DNA of 64,000 nt from Rhodeus uyekii (Eukaryota > Chordata > Actinopteri > Cypriniformes > Acheilognathidae), in assembly GCA_037043235.1 (NCBI GenBank), contig JAWRVZ010000089.1, positions 961,001 through 1,025,000 on the forward strand. Reading direction: 5' to 3'. The position numbers were made by a program, and so were the translations under genes. Shown piece by piece: positions 49,420 through 60,869 of the stretch. The notes under the pieces are model-generated. The model had not been told where the DNA came from and made no database searches. It saw only the letters and a program-made list of their open reading frames with translations. Each line of letters begins with the position of its first letter. Position 1 is the stretch's first letter.

Positions 49420-49625
49420 TATACCGTTTAAAAGTTTTGGGTCAGTAAGACTTTATTTCTTTGATCAATATTATATAAAATATGCATTTCTTTGATCAAT
49501 ATTATGGCAAAAATTGTAATATTGTTAAATATTATTAGAATTTAAAATGGCTTTTTTGTGTGTTGAAAACAATTGCTTTTACTTAATATTTTGTGGAAAT
49601 TTATATTTTTTGATGAATAAAAAAA
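49420..49625. mobile_element. Partial 'aaaagtttggg' repeat-family copy
   Basis: 'gtttaaaagttttgggtcagtaagac' (first part), 'tttctttgatcaatat' and 'gttgaaaacaattgctttt' match the unit at 17199-17505. Confidence 0.5.
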
Positions 49626-49639
49626 TAATATTTCTATCC

Positions 49640-51180
49640 CATACGGTTGAATGTCAGTGTTTCTCTCCACAACATCTTTTCTTGGGGCATGTTGTGTTTT
49701 ATATTCTAATTTTATACAATTGATTTATGCTCTTATACAATTTTTATTTTATTTTATTTGTTGTTTTACATTTGACTTTTTCAAACTTTTTACAAAGACA
49801 TTATTAATACCCACTATAAGGCTGAATAAGTGGACAAAACTGATTTCTGTTTTTTTGTTTTGAGGCAATAAAAAATTGTTAAGTTAAGAAATTCAGAAGT
49901 TTAAGTAAGCAGAGCTGGAATATTTATTTTGTACTCGTACATTTAAATTGCTTTTGACTTAAGGATTTGTGTAAGTTAACTCATACATTTCACTTTAAAA
50001 TGATCATGTCATATCAACTTAAATATTTTTAGTAAATGTTCACATGCTAATTGGTAACAAAGTTAATATTGCATATTGACGTATTGAAATCTAGCTCACG
50101 TTCCACTGAAAAACCCAGCATAACAGACACTCTTATAAAATAGCATAGCTAAACATTAAACACTATTAAATATCCAATTAATCTTGCACACAAAACATTA
50201 TATAACATTTAATTTTGACATTTACTCTCCCTTTCGAGTGTCATGGCAAAGCTTGCATGGACATGTAAATCCCAGCCCAGCTTCAGTTTAATTCAATTTA
50301 AGTTTGTCTAAGTTAAAAAAACAAAGTTCATAAAACTCAAAACAATGAAACAATTTAGGTTACTCAAAAGTAAAAGAAAGTTCTATATGCCGTACTCATA
50401 AAAAGTTTGATTGAACTAATTTGTTAAATTTAAGTTAGAGACAGTTAATTGTTTTGAGCATTAGTGCACAGTGCATTTCAAATACAACATTTTGTGACAG
50501 ATTAATATTGCATAATTAAAATAAAACGGTATTATTTTAAAATCAGTTTGAATAAACAAACAACAGTTCACATTATGACAACAGACCCCATGCTATGTGA
50601 CAATATGCCCCCACAATTGGGTCAACATGTGTTAAATGAACTGTACACTATTCCCCGGGTAATATCTGTTAATGTTCAATTGCTTTTTTGTAGCCAAGAC
50701 TTTATGGTATGTCCTTATACAGAAATTGACCATTCTTCAATAGAAACCTATGTGATTCCTTTACCTGTTTTATCATCCACAAGGCAAAGAACGTAACACT
50801 TTGAAGACTAACAGCACAGCTCTAATCAAAAAGCCTCACGATTTGATACAGGATCATACTGTACAAGATGTTTTATGCACAGAAATTGCCATTAATTGTT
50901 TGTTCTAATCTCTAACCCTAAATATGAGTAATAGTTATAAATGGTCACATCACAGAGCTAATTTGCAATTCTGTAAAATGAAAATTAGTTAAGGATCAAA
51001 ATACTTGCAAGGGAATTAATGGTTTCATGGTGAAATTGTACATGTATCACATGAAACCTTGTGCTCAAGCCTGACTAATGCAGTGAGATTTGATACTCCG
51101 GCTCTCTCCCACAGAGCAAAAACGTGTTTGGACGAACAAAAACCGCTCTGATGTACGACGCCGAGAAAGACGCAATTTCT
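49640..51180. other. AT-rich DNA without recognised features
   Basis: No coding family, RNA gene or clear repeat boundary. 'aatttaagttagag' and 'tttaagtttgtctaagtt'-like words near 50290-50450 suggest a decayed repeat. Confidence 0.4.
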
Positions 51181-51299
51181 GCCTGTGCTTCTCTTGCCTC
51201 CTGTGCACACATCCCAGCATGCACCGGGCCCGGCTGTCTGCTCTAGGGACTGCGTGACCACCATCAGTCACGGTTCCGCGTTGTGCGCAAACACACACG

Positions 51300-51303
51300 T
51301 ACG

Positions 51304-51330
<27 letters not shown>
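51300..51330. repeat. (CA)n microsatellite
   Basis: About 14 CA dinucleotides followed by more dispersed CA words. Confidence 0.9.
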
Positions 51331-51337
<7 letters not shown>

Positions 51338-52261
51338 AATGCACACGCACACACATCTAAGCGCCTCTCCGTGAAATCCTACTCCCCTAAGCAAGGGTGA
51401 AATACAGGTCTAGCTTGCAGTGACCTCTCGGGTTTCCATGGATACGCCGCACTATAAATAAAACAGGGTTTTTCTTCTAGCGGTTTGGCAGATCTGTAGG
51501 GGCCTGCTGGTGGTACAGTTCCTTTCCTCTCTCCCCCTTCTCTCTCTCTCTTTATCTGTTCGCTTGCACATAGGTATCTCTTCTATTTCATTTCCTCAGC
51601 ATCTTCCCAGCGTCGTTCTCTCTCTCTCTCTCTCTCTCTCTAAAGTGAACATCCTTCCCCTTGTGACAGGATATTCTGAAAACAACTGTGACGTAATGAG
51701 AAACAAAGAGTGTTTATTGACAAGGCCGTATATTGTGTGTGCAGAGGCAGTCGTTGTATTTTATGTAGTTGATGGTAGAGGTTCTCATCTCTACGGAATG
51801 ACTCATGATGATGTCGTCTGAGTGTGTGTGTGTGTGTGTGTGCACGTGTGAAAAGCAAAAATTACGACAATAGGCACTTTCACAGCCTGTTTTTTTAAAA
51901 GACTTAACAGCATTTTTTCGGTTTAAAGGTCACATAAGAACAGAATTAGTTGTCAAAATGCCAAAAAATCGACTGTCTTTAAGGAAGTTGGTGGAAAAGT
52001 ATCTTGTAGGATTAATAAAGAGCAAAACTAATGTGCAGTTACAAATTACATTGGCTATTTTGTATTTTAATACCTTTAAACTTTGCTTGCTTAAAGTCAG
52101 AATAAAAAGGAAGCTGCGATAGTGTTTTCCTCCCTGCTGTGACATATATCCTAGTGAAACTGTTTCTCTAATAAGACAAAATGTAGGATGGTTAGCTATT
52201 GGTGGATCTCATGTGAGTGACAAGTTGCCCCGCCCTCCTGCCAGTGAAGGGGGGGATTCAC

Positions 52262-52308
52262 ATTATCAATGCACATCATACAAAAAATGTATGATGTGCA
52301 TTGATAAT
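52262..52308. repeat. Perfect 21-bp inverted repeat with 5-base loop
   Basis: attatcaatgcacatcata+ca (52262-52282) pairs exactly with tg+tatgatgtgcattgataat (52288-52308) across AAAAA. As RNA or single-stranded DNA it would form a stable hairpin. I see no element around it that explains it. Confidence 0.95.
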
Positions 52309-53335
52309 TCATTTAAGCACTGCAATATTACATAAAAAAACAAGAATGGTCAATTTTGATTTGATTTAATTCTGATGCCTTACATAATAATAATTTTACA
52401 TTTTGGTTTGCATCCATCAAGTTACTATTTTATAACAGAATATTGTCAAACAATAATAAACACTCTTTTTTTAACATTATTCAGTGGATCAGAGTTTCCC
52501 AAGAATGAAAAGCCGATAAATAATATATAATTAAATATATATAATTAATTTAATCATAAAAATGTAAAATTGAAGTAAATATTTTTAGTAATAATATTTT
52601 AAATATTTTATTTAATAAGATTTTTTTTTTTTATCTGCATGTCATGTGACCATTAACCTACACCACAAAAGCATGAAAATAGTTAAATTATTGAAATATC
52701 AAACTTACAGGTTATAGGTAGATATTATAGGGTCATAGGAGTTTGCCTGACACAAAATTTAAGAAATACCTGCTGTGGATTTGACATTGCAACAGGGGTT
52801 AGAGGTTGAAGAGTCCCAATTTTGTATGTGTAGTCAAATCAAAGGGGCAGGATTATGTCTGATTGACAGCCCTGCACCCTATCATTTTCATCTGTGTATT
52901 TCATCACGTGCCTCTGTGGTCTTGTGATTGGTTTTCAGCATGACAGACATGTGATGTCTGTGTTTGAAATAGACTTTCTCATCTCTGTAGAGGATTTCTG
53001 GGTTTATGCTATGCTGATGTTGTTGTCAGGTGCTGATTCTCACTCACCAGAGACTCAAGACCAAATATACATTAACGTTCAAACGTTTTTTTTTTTAAAG
53101 AAATGGACACTTCATTCAGCAAAGATAAATTGATTGAATTGAATTGATTAAATTGATCCAAAGACACAGCAAACACATTTATGATGTTACAAAGGATTTC
53201 TATCTCAAATAAATGCTCATTTATTCTATTATAGGATATTTATAGCATTATAGGAACATTACTTTTAAAAATCCCTAATGCTAAAATGCCGTTGTGCTCT
53301 ATTAGCCTAATCTCTAATGTTTTTTGTGCTATAAC

Positions 53336-54271
<936 letters not shown>

Positions 54272-54659
54272 GCTTTAATCATAGTAATAGCATAGCCATA
54301 ATAATAATAGTCCCAGCTAATTAGTTTGCTATAATTTCAGTGTTTGTGATATTACAGGTTGTGTTTAATGTGAGTCTTCAGTACACGTGTGTGGGCAGTA
54401 AAGGGTTAAGAGCGTTGGAGCTGTCGCAGTCCCTTCGGCCCTCGGCCTCCTGCCCTCGCTCTGATTAATCATGGAGGGAAAAACGCAGTAGACCGTTCAC
54501 TGCAAGACACGCACGCACGGACACGCACACGCAGCCCCACGTATAGAGACGCACGCACACACAGAAGGAATTGTTTTCGCCGAATGGATTCGGTCACACA
54601 CACACACACAGGCGCTTTCGCTGCAGACCGTTTCGCTCTTGCCTGAGGGGGTGAGGCTG

Positions 54660-54662
54660 TGT

Positions 54663-54694
<32 letters not shown>
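54660..54694. repeat. (TG)n microsatellite
   Basis: Interrupted TG run with one 'gtgag' break, about 100 bases before the long (CA)n. Confidence 0.9.
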
Positions 54695-54792
54695 AGCCCT
54701 GTCACATGTTGCAGCGATACACACACACACAGCGCACTCTCTCGCCAGGGGTCACTGGAGCCGAGGCTCAGCCTACACCACTAGACTGCCAC

Positions 54793-54926
<134 letters not shown>

Positions 54927-55099
54927 CTCTCTCTTTCTCTCTCGCTTTCTTCTCTCTGGGTGACAGTGGTGGAGGTGGTGATGGGCTTCTCTCTCTTTCC
55001 GCACACAACAGAGTCTTTTTTATCTCCCTTCAGAGAATCCCACTGCAGCAGGGAATTGTGAGTGTGTGTGTGTGTGTGCGCGCGCATGTGTGTTTAAAA

Positions 55100-55960
55100 G
55101 GTTTACGATGCCTGAGTACCCCTGTCCTCCTCGCGCTCAGAGAAACCCCCCCCACCTTCCTCTTCCTCCAGGAAGCTTCTTCAGAGCATCTGAGTGTAAC
55201 GGCAAAACAGTCGTGGTCTTTGTAGAAGCAGAAGAGAGAGCGAGATAGAGGGAAGCAAGGAGAAAGAGAGAGAGAGGGGGGGGGGGAATATCAATTCTCC
55301 TCTCATGTAAAAAATTCTAGGCCGGTTTGGTCACTACAGAGACGACAGACATAAAGTATCGACTGGAGTTACAGAGCAGCTTCCCAAAACTCTGCAGCAC
55401 CTCGCATAAAGCGATGATACTGTTTATGAAATATTAATCTGTTCTCTCGCCATCCACACATCAGAGGTATTTCTACGGCAGGTAGCCATCATTACTTGAG
55501 ATTCGAAAACACACATCTAGCTCAGACAAAAAACAAAATCTGATGGTTTATCAACGCTGAATCAGATAATTGAGAGCATCAGCACTAAATTTAATATAAT
55601 TTGATAGGCCTTTTACCTGTCCATTGTTTTTGTCTGATGTTTTTCAGGCTAAATTAGAATGAAGTTAGTCACACAACCCACAAAATTCTTCACTTTCAGC
55701 AGAATCCTCAAATTAAAAGTGGTTTTGCCCATTGGGAATTGATTGAATCATGAAAAGCGGGCGCTTCAGACCTGAATGCAGTCGATGTGGATGACTAAAT
55801 CTACAAACTCCCATGAGCCAAGCGGAGGTGATGTCAAAACAACGACATTTCAGAATATATAGGCCTACAAAAATGTAAATTTGTAAAAGGATTTAGCAGC
55901 ACTGATCTCGCTAGAAAACACTCCAATACTCTCGGTCTACCAGCATGGATACAGTATTTA
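55100..55960. other. Non-coding stretch upstream of the Gag-like remnant
   Basis: It contains a poly-C run (55147-55154), a GA/G-rich stretch (55225-55287) and otherwise unremarkable DNA. No gene is recognised. Confidence 0.4.
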
Positions 55961-55967
55961 AGACTAC

Positions 55968-56209
55968 GTGGAGGAGTTTGTGCAAGTCTGGCAGTTCTGG
56001 CCTTGCTCAGAGGAGGACTTAATGAACCTCTTCTGGTGCAGCATTGACTCAGAACTCTGTACATTCATGCCCCTGGGAGACGCAAACAAGACGCTAGAGC
56101 AATATCTAGATTTGGTACTGCGGTGCTTGGGCTCACCATACATGCTAAAAAGAGAACTGCACTGCCGCTCCATCGCAGTCACCCCAGCCCGATCCAACCT
56201 GACTATGAT
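55968..56209 (+). pseudogene. Retrotransposon Gag-like domain, C-terminal part
   Basis: The frame reads EEFVQVWQFWPCSEEDLMNL and then SELCTFMPLGDANKTLEQYL and LDLVLRCLGS. The pattern 'YVEEFV...MPLGD..TLEQYIDYAL' is known to me from Gag-like proteins of fish retroelements. The frame has a TAA just upstream (before GACTACGTG), so the N-terminal half is missing. After about residue 78 it runs into the 36-bp array in a frame reading SRAQSRARSRIL. The proline-rich frame of the array is offset and blocked by TGA codons near 56200. Probably a dead or domesticated fragment. Confidence 0.5.
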
Positions 56210-56449
56210 GAGCCTGCTCTCCAGAGCCCAGTCACGAGCCTGCTCCAGAATACTCTCCAGAGCCCAGTCACGGGCCCGCTCCAGAATACTCTCTAGAGCC
56301 CAGTCAAGCGCCAGCTCCAGAATACTCTCCAGAGCCCAGTCACGAGCCCGCTCCAGAATACTCTCCAGAGCCCAGTCACGAACCAGCTCCAGAATACTCT
56401 CCAGAGCCCAGTCACAAGCCTGCTCCAGAATACTCTCCAGAGCCCAGTC

Positions 56450-57625
56450 ACGAGCCCGCTCCAGAATACTCTCGAGAGCCCAGTCACGAACCAGCTCCAG
56501 AATACTCTCCAGAGCCCAGTCAAGAGCCCGCTCCAGAATACACCCCAGAGCCCAGTCATGAGCCCGCTCCAGAATACTCCACAGAGCCCAGTCACGAACC
56601 AGCTCCAGAATACTCTCCAGAGCCCAGTCAAGAGCCCGCTCCAGAATACACCCCAGAGCCCAGTCATGAGCCCGCTCCAGAATACTCCACAGAGCCCAGT
56701 CATGAACCAGCTCCAGAATACTCTCCAGAGCCCAGTCAAGAGCCCGCTCAAGAATACTCTCCAGAGCCCAGTCAAGAGCCCGCTCCAGAATACTCTCCAG
56801 AGCCCAGTCACGAGCCTGCTCCAGAATACTCTCCAGAGCCCAGTCACGAGCCAGCTCCAGAATACTCTCCAGAGCCCAGTCAAGAGCCAGCTCCAGAATA
56901 CTCTCCAGAGCCCAGTCAAGAGCCAGCTCCAGAATACTCTCCAGAGCCCAGTCACAAGCCTGCTCCAGAATACTCTCTAGAGCCCAGTCAAGAGCCAGCT
57001 CCAGAATACTCTCTAGAGCCCAGTCACGAGCCCGCTCCAGAATACTCTCGAGAGCCCAGTCACGAACCAGCTCCAGAATACTCTCCAGAGCCCAGTCAAG
57101 AGCCCGCTCCAGAATACACCCCAGAGCCCAGTCATGAGCCCGCTCCAGAATACTCCACAGAGCCCAGTCACGAACCAGCTCCAGAATACTCTCCAGAGCC
57201 CAGTCAAGAGCCCGCTCCAGAATACACCCCAGAGCCCAGTCATGAGTCCGCTCCAGAATACTCCACAGAGCCCAGTCATGAACCAGCTCCAGAATACTCT
57301 CCAGAGCCCAGTCAAGAGCCCGCTCAAGAATACTCTCCAGAGCCCAGTCAAGAGCCCGCTCCAGAATACTCTCCAGAGCCCAGTCACGAGCCTGCTCCAG
57401 AATACTCTCCAGAGCCCAGTCACGAGCCAGCTCCAGAATACTCTCCAGAGCCCAGTCAAGAGCCAGCTCCAGAATACTCTCCAGAGCCCAGTCAAGAGCC
57501 AGCTCCAGAATACTCTCCAGAGCCCAGTCACAAGCCTGCTCCAGAATACTCTCTAGAGCCCAGTCAAGAGCCAGCTCCAGAATACTCTCTAGAGCCCAGT
57601 CACGAGCCTTCTCCAGAATACTCTC
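56450..57625. repeat. Higher-order duplication of 576 bp (16 units)
   Basis: Unit variants recur in the same order 576 bp apart. For example, the blocks at 56558-56980 and 57134-57556 match except for scattered single changes (cccgctcc against tccgctcc at 57246). A whole 16-unit block was therefore duplicated recently. Confidence 0.85.
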
Positions 57626-58264
57626 TAGAGCCCAGTCACGAGCCTGCTCCAGAATACTCCACAGAGCCCAGTCAAGAGCCAGCTCCAGAATACTCTCCAG
57701 AGCCCAGTCACAAGCCTGCTCCAGAATACTCTCTAGAGCCCAGTCACGAGCCTTCTCCAGAATACTCTCCAGAGCCCAGTCAAGAGCCCGCTCAAGAATA
57801 CTCTCCAGAGCCCAGTCAAGAGCCAGCTCCAGAATACACCCCAGAGCCCAGTCAAGAGCCCGCTCCAGAATACTCTCCAGAGCCCAGTCACGAACCAGCT
57901 CCAGAATACTCTCCAGAGCCCAGTCACAAGCCTGCTCCAGAATACTCTCCAGAGCCCAGTCAAGAGCCAGCTCCAGAATACTCTCCAGAGCCCAGTAAAG
58001 AGCCCGCTCAAGAATACTCTCCAGAGCCCAGTCAAGAGCCAGCTCCAGAATACACTCCAGAGCCCAGTCAAGAGCGCCGCTCCTGAATACTCTCCAGAGC
58101 CCAGTCAAGAGCCCGCTCAAGAATACTCTCCAGAGCCCAGTCACGAGCCTGCTCCAGAATACTCTCCAGAGCCCAGTCAAGAGCCAGCTCCAGAATACTC
58201 TCCAGAGCCCAGTCAAGAGCCAGCTCCAGAATACTCTCCAGAGCCCAGTCACGAGCCTACTCCA

Positions 58265-58790
58265 GAATACTCTCTAGAGCCCAGTCACGAGCCTGCTCCA
58301 GAATACTCTCCAGAGCCCAGTCACGAGCCAGCTCCAGAATACTCTCCAGAGCCCAGTCACGAGCCAGCTCCAGAATACTCTGCAGAGCCCAGTCACGAGC
58401 CAGCTCCAGAATACTCTCCAGAGCCCAGTCACGAGCCTGCTCCTGAATTCTCTCCAGAGCCCAGTCACGAGCCCGCTCCAGAATACTCTCCAGAGCCCAG
58501 TTACGAGCCAGCTCCAGAATACTCTCCAGAGCCCAGTCACGAGCCAGCTCCAGAATACTCTGCAGAGCCCAGTCACGAGCCAGCTCCAGAATACTCTCCA
58601 GAGCCCAGTCACGAGCCTGCTCCTGAATTCTCTCCAGAGCCCAGTCACGAGCCCGCTCCAGAATACTCTCCAGAGCCCAGTCACGAGCCAGCTCCAGAAT
58701 ACTCTCCAGAGCCCAGTCACGAGCCTGCTCCTGAATTCTCTCCAGAGCCCAGTCACGAGCCCGCTCCAGAATACTCTCTAGAGCTCAGTC
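58265..58790. repeat. Second higher-order repeat of 180 bp (5 units)
   Basis: The rare variants 'tgcagagcccag' and 'tgctcctgaattctct' recur at 180-bp spacing (58439 and 58619), and a final copy comes after 108 bp (58727). This part of the array has its own amplification history. Confidence 0.8.
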
Positions 58791-58824
58791 AAGAGCCTGC
58801 TCCAGAATACTCCACAGAGCCCAG

Positions 58825-59265
58825 TCAAGAGCCCGCTGGCAGAAGATGGCAGAAGATGGTCGGATGAAACCTTTTAAATTCTTCCTGTATGTTTTTATTC
58901 CAAGCCTTCATATCCGGGGCCGAAAGAGGATAGATTTGCTCTTTGAGCAGTGTGGCATCAGGAACCAGCTCAATGGCGCAGTCCCATGGTTGATGAGGTA
59001 GCAGTTTAGTAGCCAGCTGTTTGTTGAAGATGTCCTGGAATGCCCCATATTCACCTGGCTCCTTCACAGTGGACTGCACTTCTGGACTTTTTAATGGTTG
59101 CAGAGTGGAGATCAACAGTAGATTCGGGAGGCTGAGATGAAAGATCTTCCTGAGGAAGATGCATACAATGATTGGAACAGACCTCACTCCATTTGGTTTC
59201 TTCTCTGGTGGAGCAGGAAACAATGTGTGAGTGGATCTGCCACCAGGACTGTCCCAGATTGACAT
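58825..59265 (-). pseudogene. Ty3/gypsy-like pol fragment (protease C-terminal side to start of reverse transcriptase)
   Basis: The complementary strand has a 146-codon frame containing GEYGAFQDIFNKQLATKLLP, HQPWDCAIELVPDAT and YPLSAPDMKAWNKNIQEEFK. This is the linker and first part of the reverse transcriptase of fish Ty3/gypsy elements. The conserved catalytic YxDD region is absent, because the sequence passes into the tandem array at 58838. The segment just upstream on that strand (59266-59460) resembles a retropepsin-like region but carries a stop. A decayed endogenous retroelement fragment. Confidence 0.8.
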
Positions 59266-59800
59266 CAGCTGTAGATTCTTCTGAAATTAGATCTCCTCGC
59301 TATGCAAGTCTCCAATGCTGAGTGTGACAGGTGCTGTGCAGTGAGTTATGACTTCTCGACCCAGCGGCTTACCCAAGATTGAATGGATAGTCATGGTTTG
59401 TGAACAGGGGGGAGTTTTTACTGATGCACAGACGTTTGAAAAATTAAATTGAGATGAAATTCACACTATGCCGATGAGAGCTTGAGCTGCAAGGGAACAT
59501 CGAGGAGCAATCACTGGCACTGGAGTACATATCAATGTAGAGATGGGGAAGGGAAATTGGACAGCACTCACCATTGGTCGAAGAAGAACTGGACAGTCTG
59601 GAATGAGATGATCTTTAGATTCACAGTATAAGCACTGATTATTCATGTCATTGTCGATCAGATTGGGGCGATATGGAAGAGGAATTGACCTCCATAGGTT
59701 CACTAAGTGGTGCTGCTGGAGCTGTTGATGGCAGAAAGGAAGAGGATTGCAGTGGCAGTGACTCCTGTTGGCATACTGAAATGCATTGAGCCACTCAAAT
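59266..59800 (-). pseudogene. Ty3/gypsy-like Gag zinc knuckle and protease-like remnant
   Basis: The complementary strand frame at 59461-59703 contains CLYCESKDHLIPDCP, a CCHC zinc knuckle (C-x2-C-x4-H-x4-C) of a retroelement nucleocapsid. It is followed by VLLRPMVSAV, typical of fish gypsy Gag ends. A decayed aspartic-protease-like stretch follows at about 59455-59270 (TMTIHSILGKPLGREV), broken by a stop. Order and strand agree with the pol fragment at 58825-59265, so both belong to one element. No LTRs were recognised. Confidence 0.75.
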
Positions 59801-60443
59801 AATCGAAAATATTTTATAGTCCCAGGGTGTCATCATAAATCACTATTTGAAGTCTTAAATCTGGGGAAAGATCTTGAGAAAAACCTGTTATTAATGCCAC
59901 CTTGTTCTAACCACTTGCAGCCACTAGGGTCTGAAATTGTACAGCATCAGGTGAATGATGTTCAAAAGCAATTTAAATGACAGTCACACTTAACTGAAGA
60001 GTCTTTCTGCTTGCAGGTAGAAGACAAGCACAATAATGACAACTGGTCAGAGTAAACAAGCCTTTGGAAGAAGACAAAGAAAGTAAACACAGGAAGGTGA
60101 GTTGGTAAGTTTCTCTCATATAGAGACTGGCGAGACTGGACAATGAGTGTGTGAAGTAGGTGCTTATTTATGTTGTGTTAAATTGAAGGATGAGACAGTA
60201 TAAAAAATCTATATATTGCAACTTTTATTTATAGATGTGACTGCTAAATCGTTAGGGTACAGCTCAAGCAGAAATTCACTTATTTGTTCCTTTTAAGTTC
60301 TCTAGAAGAAAATCAGCTGTAAACCAGCTAAATTATGAGATTGATTGACAAATCTTCTCTACATCATCTTTACTTTCCCTCCATCTTCCTCCGTCCTTCT
60401 GTGCTCCCTCTATTTTCATGCATCTCCGTGTCTCTCCTTCTAG

Positions 60444-60490
60444 CCCTGATCCTTCAGAGGAAGCGAGGAATGGAAGGAGATAAGGAAGAG
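60444..60490 (+). CDS. Candidate first coding exon (MEGDKEE) of a downstream gene, possibly psd2
   Basis: A very strong polypyrimidine tract (60365-60443, ending ccttctag) precedes a 47-base segment that ends at gaagag|gtcagt. It holds an ATG in fair context (gaggaATGg) and seven codons, MEGDKEE, ending in phase 0. From memory human PSD2 starts MEEDK, and PSD2 follows CXXC5 on human 5q31, so the position fits. A seven-residue match proves little, and the rest of the gene would lie beyond the window. Confidence 0.25.
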
Positions 60491-60869
60491 GTCAGTAACT
60501 CTGCTGCATGAGCTCATTTGAGACGAGAGGGTCAGCATGACGGCCCGGCACTGCCGTCTGTCTAAACCGTCGGACGTACAGATGATAACTATCCCAGCTG
60601 CTGTTTCACAGTCTGGAATGATTGACTGTCTCCATCATGAACCAGATGCTGCAGCGTTACCATACATGTGGCTATAATATGGAAATACATTTTGAAGGTT
60701 GATTGACTGTCGATTATTTGTTTGTTGCTTTGAACTGGTGTCAGTGTGTTTAATATAAAATGATGATTAAGGTAAACACTAAAATCTATTTATCTATTTA
60801 CCTATGGAGGACATTAGAGGGCTTAGAACAGCATTCCTGGTTCAATTAGCAAGTTCACAAAACCAATTA

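Larger units (their letters stand above)
56210..58837. repeat. Tandem array of about 73 units of 36 bp
   Basis: Each unit has three 12-base parts: ccagagcccagt, then a variable cacgagcctgct / caagagcccgct / cacgaaccagct, then ccagaatactct. Because 36 is divisible by three, every frame repeats with a 12-residue period. One frame gives PEPSHEPAPEYS and another SRAQSRARSRIL. The reverse strand gives DWALESILERAR, open for 762 codons. One unit near 58073 has an extra base (gagcgccgctcct), which shifts the frame. The PEPS frame is P/E-rich as in Gag-like linkers, so it is the most likely ancestral coding frame, but it has no start codon here. Confidence 0.95.

Noticed and set aside
56210..58837. 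Regular 36-bp repeats resembling a CRISPR array
   Set aside because: Units are contiguous with no unique spacers, the DNA is vertebrate, and there are no cas genes. It is a tandem repeat.
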